Assembly (NCBI RefSeq): GCF_004357985.1
Contig: NZ_SMTF01000002.1
Location: forward strand, 372,001 to 436,000
Direction: 5' to 3'
Source: Luteimonas aestuarii
GTDB lineage: Bacteria > Pseudomonadota > Gammaproteobacteria > Xanthomonadales > Xanthomonadaceae
DNA: 64,000 bases
Part shown: one piece after another, positions 60,665-64,000 of the stretch
Layout of the letters: each line of letters opens with the position of its first letter
How positions within the stretch are numbered: the stretch's first letter is position 1
Made by a program: the position numbers and the translations under genes
Notes under the pieces: generated by a model
Databases searched by the model: none
Told to the model about the DNA's origin: nothing
Seen by the model: only the letters and a program-made list of their open reading frames with translations

Positions 60665-61312
60665 ATGACCATGGCGCGCCCGCAGTCCCTGCTTATCCCC
60701 GCCAACGAGTACCGGCGCGTGCGCTGGAAGAACGGCGCGGGCTGGACGCGCGAGATCTGCGCCTGCCGGATGGATGGCCGGGAGGGCATCGACGCGACGG
60801 CGTGGGATTTTCGGCTGTCGATCGCCGAAATCGAAGCCGACGCGCCGTTTTCCTCGTTCCCCGGTATCGATCGCGAGCTGGTGCTGCTGAGCGGGAACGG
60901 GCTGTCGTTGCAGTTCGACGATGGCGACGCCGTGACCTTGCTGCCGCCACACGACCGCGCCCGGTTCGCCGGGGAGCGTGGGGTGGCGGGGCGACTTGTC
61001 GACGGTCGCACCGAGGATTTCAACCTGATGTGGCGACGCGAGGCGGTGCAAGCCACGCTGTGGCATCGCCCGCTGGTGGGCGCAATGGTGGTCTTCGTCG
61101 ACGCGGGGGACTGCTGGGCCGTGCACCTGGTGGGGGGGCAGGCCCGGATCGATGGCGAACGATTCAGCGCTGCGCTTGAGCAGGGCGATACCGCATTGCT
61201 GCAGGCCGAAGCCGGGCGCACGCGCCATGTCATCGAGGGCGGCGGTGAATTGCTGCTGGTGCGGATCCAGCCATCTGCGCTGGACGATGCGGCGAATCCC
61301 TCGTTCGGCTGA
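60665..61312 (+). CDS. HutD/Ves family protein
   Basis: The 215-residue bicupin-like protein is of the HutD (DUF886) family. Members occur in histidine-use operons, but there is no hut gene here. The start block PANEYRRVRWKNGAGWTREI and FSSFPGIDRELVLLSGNG and DFNLMWRR are the family signature. TACACT at 60653-60658 would put the transcription start almost on the ATG, so a leaderless message is possible; an ATG at 60671 is the alternative start. The 170 bp upstream hold no other gene. Confidence 0.85.
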   Translation: MTMARPQSLLIPANEYRRVRWKNGAGWTREICACRMDGREGIDATAWDFRLSIAEIEADAPFSSFPGIDRELVLLSGNGLSLQFDDGDAVTLLPPHDRARFAGERGVAGRLVDGRTEDFNLMWRREAVQATLWHRPLVGAMVVFVDAGDCWAVHLVGGQARIDGERFSAALEQGDTALLQAEAGRTRHVIEGGGELLLVRIQPSALDDAANPSFG

Positions 61313-61341
61313 TCGGCGGTGTGCGGATGGCCGCGCAGCGT

Positions 61342-61674
61342 TCAGTCCCGATCGTCCCGTGCCCAGACGCCGTCGCCCTCCCGCTTGACCGCGAACTTCG
61401 CCACCGGCGTATAGGCCGGCGCGCACAGGGCACGCCCGTCGCGCACATCGAACTTCGCGCCGTGCAGTACGCATTCCACCGTCCCGCTTGCCGCGTCGAA
61501 GCCGCCCGCGGACAGCTCGAATTCCTCGTGGCTGCACATGTCCTCGAGGGCATGCAGGTCGCCATCGAGGTTGAAGACCACGATGCCGGCCCCGGTGACC
61601 TCGTCGAACGCCGTCTTCATTTCGCCCGGCAGCAACTCTGCGCTGGCACAGATGTAGGTCCAGGTGTCGATCAT
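61342..61674 (-). CDS. Rieske-type [2Fe-2S] ferredoxin
   Basis: The 110-residue protein has a single Rieske domain with ligands CSHEEFEL (Cys-x-His) and CVLHGAKF (Cys-x-x-His). No oxygenase domain follows, so it is an electron carrier of the NirD/biphenyl-dioxygenase-ferredoxin type. It is translationally coupled to the GNAT gene (4 bp overlap) at the end of the SUF gene group, where such ferredoxins are common. A role in cluster assembly or repair is inferred. Confidence 0.91.
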   Translation of the reverse strand: MIDTWTYICASAELLPGEMKTAFDEVTGAGIVVFNLDGDLHALEDMCSHEEFELSAGGFDAASGTVECVLHGAKFDVRDGRALCAPAYTPVAKFAVKREGDGVWARDDRD

Positions 61675-62210
61675 GGGATGTCTCCTTCCAGTCGCTTCTC
61701 CAGTACCTCGAAGCGCAGGTCGTCGCGCAGCGGGATGCCGTAGCGCTCGTCGCCATAGGGAAATGGCTTGAACAGGCCGGTGCGCCGATAGCCGCGACGC
61801 TCGTAGAACGCGATCAGCGTGTCGCGGAGGTCGATCACGGTCATGCGCATCGCCGGAAGTCGCCACTCCTCGCGCACGATGCGTTCGCATTCGGCCAGCA
61901 GCCGCTTGCCGAGCCCTGTGCCCTGCAGGCCGGGCTGGACCGAAAACATGCCGAAGTAGCCGGCCCCGTCTTCCGCGGCGATATGCGCGCAGGCCAGCAG
62001 CGCGTGGTCGCGTTCGGCCAGCACGATGCGGCTGCGTGGCCGCTCGATGTCATGGCGCAGCACGTCGGGGTCGATGCGGTTTCCGTCGAGGAGATCGGCT
62101 TCCGTGGTCCAACCCGCGCGACTGGCTTCGCCGCGATAGGCGGACGTGACCAGGGCGACCAGGGCCGGGATGTCGGCGACGCTGGCGTCGCGGAAGCGGG
62201 ACTCGTCCAT
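61671..62210 (-). CDS. GNAT family N-acetyltransferase
   Basis: The 179-residue acetyltransferase has the acetyl-CoA loop in VQPGLQGTGLGKRLLAECE and the C-terminal block IAFYERRGYRRTGLFKPFPY. The acceptor is unknown. Its start lies 48 bp after sufS and its stop overlaps the Rieske gene, which places it in the SUF transcript. Confidence 0.9.
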   Translation of the reverse strand: MDESRFRDASVADIPALVALVTSAYRGEASRAGWTTEADLLDGNRIDPDVLRHDIERPRSRIVLAERDHALLACAHIAAEDGAGYFGMFSVQPGLQGTGLGKRLLAECERIVREEWRLPAMRMTVIDLRDTLIAFYERRGYRRTGLFKPFPYGDERYGIPLRDDLRFEVLEKRLEGDIP

Positions 62211-62223
62211 GCGCCCATTGTAG

Positions 62224-62241
62224 GGCGGGCCCAGGCCCGCC
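62224..62241. repeat. Short perfect palindrome between sufS and the GNAT gene
   Basis: GGCGGGCC and GGCCCGCC flank a CA centre, an 18 bp palindrome preceded by TAG. It is of the short GC-palindrome type seen dispersed between xanthomonad genes. There is no T run, so termination is doubtful. Confidence 0.55.
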
Positions 62242-62258
62242 GCTAAGCGGTCGCCCGT

Positions 62259-63539
62259 CTAACCCAGCAGTCTGCGGACCTTCTTCAGCGCCACGATGAA
62301 ATGCTCGACCTCTTCGTGCGTGTTGTAGAACGCGAACGAGGCGCGCACGGTCGCTGCCACGCCGTACCACTGCAACAGCGGATGCGCGCAATGCTGGCCC
62401 GAACGCACGGCCACGCCCTCAAGGTCCAGCAGGGTGGCCAGGTCGTGCGCATGCGCGCCATCCACCAGGAACGACACCACCGCAGCCTTCTCCGGCGCGC
62501 GGCCGAAGATGCGCAGGCCTTCGATCCTGTCGAGCTCCTCGGTGGCATGCGCCAGCAGTTCTGCTTCGCGTACTTCGACTGCACCCATGCCCAGCGTGGC
62601 GAGGTAATCGACCGCCGCGCCCAGCCCGACGAAGCCGGCGATGTTCGGCGTGCCGGCTTCGAAGCGGTGCGGCGGGTCGTTGAACACGGTGCCGTCGAAG
62701 CTGACTTCCTTGATCATCTCGCCACCGCCGATGAACGGTGGCATCGCCTGCAGGTGCTCGCGCCGCGCCCACAGCGCGCCGGTGCCGGTGGGACCGCACA
62801 TCTTGTGGCCGGTGAAGGCGTAGAAGTCGCACCCGAGGCCAGCCACGTCCACCGCGCGGTGCGGCACCGCCTGCGAGCCGTCGACCACGGTGACGATGCC
62901 GCGCCTGCGTGCCTCGCGGCAGATCTCGCGCACCGGGTTGACCGTGCCCAGCACATTGGAGGTATGGGTGATCGCCAGCAGCCTCACGTCGCCGGTCATC
63001 GCGGCGCGCAGTGCGTCCAGGTCGAGCGTGCCGTCCTCGCGGATCTCGGCGACACGGATCGTCGCGCCGGTGCGTGCGGCGACGAGTTGCCAGGGCACGA
63101 TGTTGGCGTGGTGCTCCATCCGCGAGACGAGGATGGCATCACCGGCCTTCAGCCGCGGCAGCGCCCACGAGTACGCGACCAGGTTGATGGCGAAGGTGGT
63201 GCCGCTGCATAGCACCAGCTCGTCGCTGCGCACGTTGAGGAAACCGGCCAGCTTTCGTCGCGCGGCTTCGTAGGACTCTGTGGCCTCTGTGCCCAGCGCA
63301 TGCACGGCGCGGCTGACGTTGGCATTGTGGCGACGATAGAAGTCGTCGACGGCGTCGATCACGGCGGCCGGCTTCTGCCCAGTATTGGCGCTGTCCAGGT
63401 ACACAAGCGGCTTGCCATGCACCTCGCGCTGCAGCAACGGGAAGTCGGCGCGGACGAGGGTCCAGTCGGCGCCGCCAGCCCCTTCCCCCGGATGCGGGGG
63501 AAGGATGGGGTGGGGGTTCGCGACGTGCGACGTATTCAT
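62259..63539 (-). CDS. sufS: SufS-type cysteine desulfurase
   Basis: PLP enzyme that takes sulfur from cysteine as a persulfide for iron-sulfur cluster assembly by the SUF system. The 426 residues show the PLP lysine in YAFTGHKMCGPTGTGAL, the catalytic cysteine in VAVRSGQHCAHPLLQ and TTFAINLVAYSWA. The N-terminal 24 residues before DWTLVRADFPLLQ are extra compared with the family and are encoded by the palindromic repeat at 63481-63516. Its start overlaps the sufD stop by 4 bp. Confidence 0.95.
   Translation of the reverse strand: MNTSHVANPHPILPPHPGEGAGGADWTLVRADFPLLQREVHGKPLVYLDSANTGQKPAAVIDAVDDFYRRHNANVSRAVHALGTEATESYEAARRKLAGFLNVRSDELVLCSGTTFAINLVAYSWALPRLKAGDAILVSRMEHHANIVPWQLVAARTGATIRVAEIREDGTLDLDALRAAMTGDVRLLAITHTSNVLGTVNPVREICREARRRGIVTVVDGSQAVPHRAVDVAGLGCDFYAFTGHKMCGPTGTGALWARREHLQAMPPFIGGGEMIKEVSFDGTVFNDPPHRFEAGTPNIAGFVGLGAAVDYLATLGMGAVEVREAELLAHATEELDRIEGLRIFGRAPEKAAVVSFLVDGAHAHDLATLLDLEGVAVRSGQHCAHPLLQWYGVAATVRASFAFYNTHEEVEHFIVALKKVRRLLG
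63481..63516 (+). repeat. Dispersed palindromic repeat, copy B, inside the sufS coding region
   Basis: CCTTCCCCCG at 63481-63490 and CGGGGGAAGG at 63495-63504 are perfect arms around GATG, followed by ATGGGGTGGGGG. It is translated on the minus strand as PHPILPPHPGEGA near the SufS N-terminus. Confidence 0.85.
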
Positions 63540-64000
63540 GCCGTGATCGTTTCCAGCGCGGCATCGACGCGGGCCAGCAGCGCCTCGCGGACGCCGTCGT
63601 CATCGATGGCCGACAGCGGCTCGCGGCAGAACGCGGCAGTCAGCAGCTGCGTCGCCTCGGCCGCGGCCAACCCGCGCGAGCGCAGGTAGAACAGGGCGTG
63701 CGGGTCGAGCTGGCCGACGGTGGCGCCATGCGCGGCCTGTACTTCGTCGGCATGGATCTCCAGCACCGGTTGGGTATCGATCTCGGCTTCGGCCGACAAC
63801 AGCAGGTTCTTGTTCGCCAGCATCGCGCTGGTGCCGTCGGCGCCTTCGCGGATCAGGATGCCACCGTGGAAGACCGCGCGGCCACGACCGCTGCCCAGGC
63901 CGCGCCAGGTGAGCTCGCAGGCGGTGTCGCGGGCGACGTGGTCGATGCCAAGCCGGGTCTCGACATGGCGGCGGCCGTCGGCCAGGAGCACGCCGTTGGC
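63536..64000 (-). CDS. sufD: SufD, Fe-S cluster assembly scaffold (partial, N-terminus outside window)
   Basis: The C-terminal 154 residues of SufD are visible; the gene is open at the right edge. SufD joins SufB and SufC in the cluster-building complex. The right-handed beta-helix end GGILIREGADGTSAMLANKN and the typical segment EIDTQPVLEIHADEVQAAHG with its histidine are present, then the C-terminal helical YLRSRGLAAAEATQLL. It is followed by sufS with an ATGA overlap. Confidence 0.93.
   Translation of the reverse strand, partial: ANGVLLADGRRHVETRLGIDHVARDTACELTWRGLGSGRGRAVFHGGILIREGADGTSAMLANKNLLLSAEAEIDTQPVLEIHADEVQAAHGATVGQLDPHALFYLRSRGLAAAEATQLLTAAFCREPLSAIDDDGVREALLARVDAALETITA

Overview
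The window is an unbroken stretch of very GC-rich gammaproteobacterial chromosome. Protein sequences and gene order point to the Xanthomonadaceae, most like Lysobacter and relatives: proC-yggS-pilT-pilU, yqgE-ruvX-pyrB, the kdsD-kdsC-lptCAB-rpoN-hpf-ptsN-hprK-rapZ-PTS run, perM-hda, and an assimilatory sulfate cluster with a fused cysNC. I see no prophage, insertion sequence, CRISPR array, rRNA or tRNA. Genes are densely packed and many overlap by 1-20 bp. Long antisense frames are common, as expected at this GC content, and were discarded.

Layout. 1-2039: a P-loop kinase cut by the left edge, pdxH and a leaderless cobalamin-binding-like protein. 2100-6530: a DUF4426 lipoprotein, proC and the PLP-homeostasis gene yggS face away from the twitching ATPases pilT and pilU. 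6656-9962: Mn superoxide dismutase, DNA-3-methyladenine glycosylase, yqgE-ruvX and pyrB. 10026-12814: an unknown lipoprotein, a lipoprotein hydrolase and the magnesium channel mgtE. 12989-23077: one long leftward envelope and regulatory operon holding Kdo synthesis, LPS transport, sigma-54, the hibernation factor and a regulatory PTS with HprK and RapZ. 23198-30096: a BolA-like gene, murA, an EF-hand membrane protein, two tandem DUF3108 genes and purN, then a kelch/Crp-like pair lying between purN and purM. 30249-33291: DUF2066, a PerM-type transporter and hda.

33314-37057 is the most unusual part. A three-gene leftward cassette (ECF sigma factor, small one-helix membrane protein, secreted PDZ protein) occurs twice in tandem. 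Both copies carry the same TGCGAC-N16-CCGTA motif just upstream of the sigma gene. I infer two self-regulated envelope-sensing sigma systems born by duplication; I do not recognise this PDZ family as described.

37113-38872 holds the cell-wall recycling pair murU and amgK. 39023-57763 is a large sulfur-assimilation region: an FAD protein, sulfate ABC transporter cysA-cysW-cysT-sbp, an OprP-like porin, a YezD-like protein, cysK, cysG, cysB, cysHIJ, and cysD-cysNC. A 124 bp near-identical piece of the cysK 3' end is found again at 39054-39177, so the transporter segment sits between direct repeats 7.7 kb apart.

58120-64000: a GlsB/YeaQ-type membrane protein, an M20 peptidase, a helix-hairpin-helix protein, a HutD-family protein, and a SUF-linked group (Rieske ferredoxin, GNAT, sufS, partial sufD). 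A GC-rich palindromic element occurs at least four times. One copy is translated into the N-terminus of SufS.
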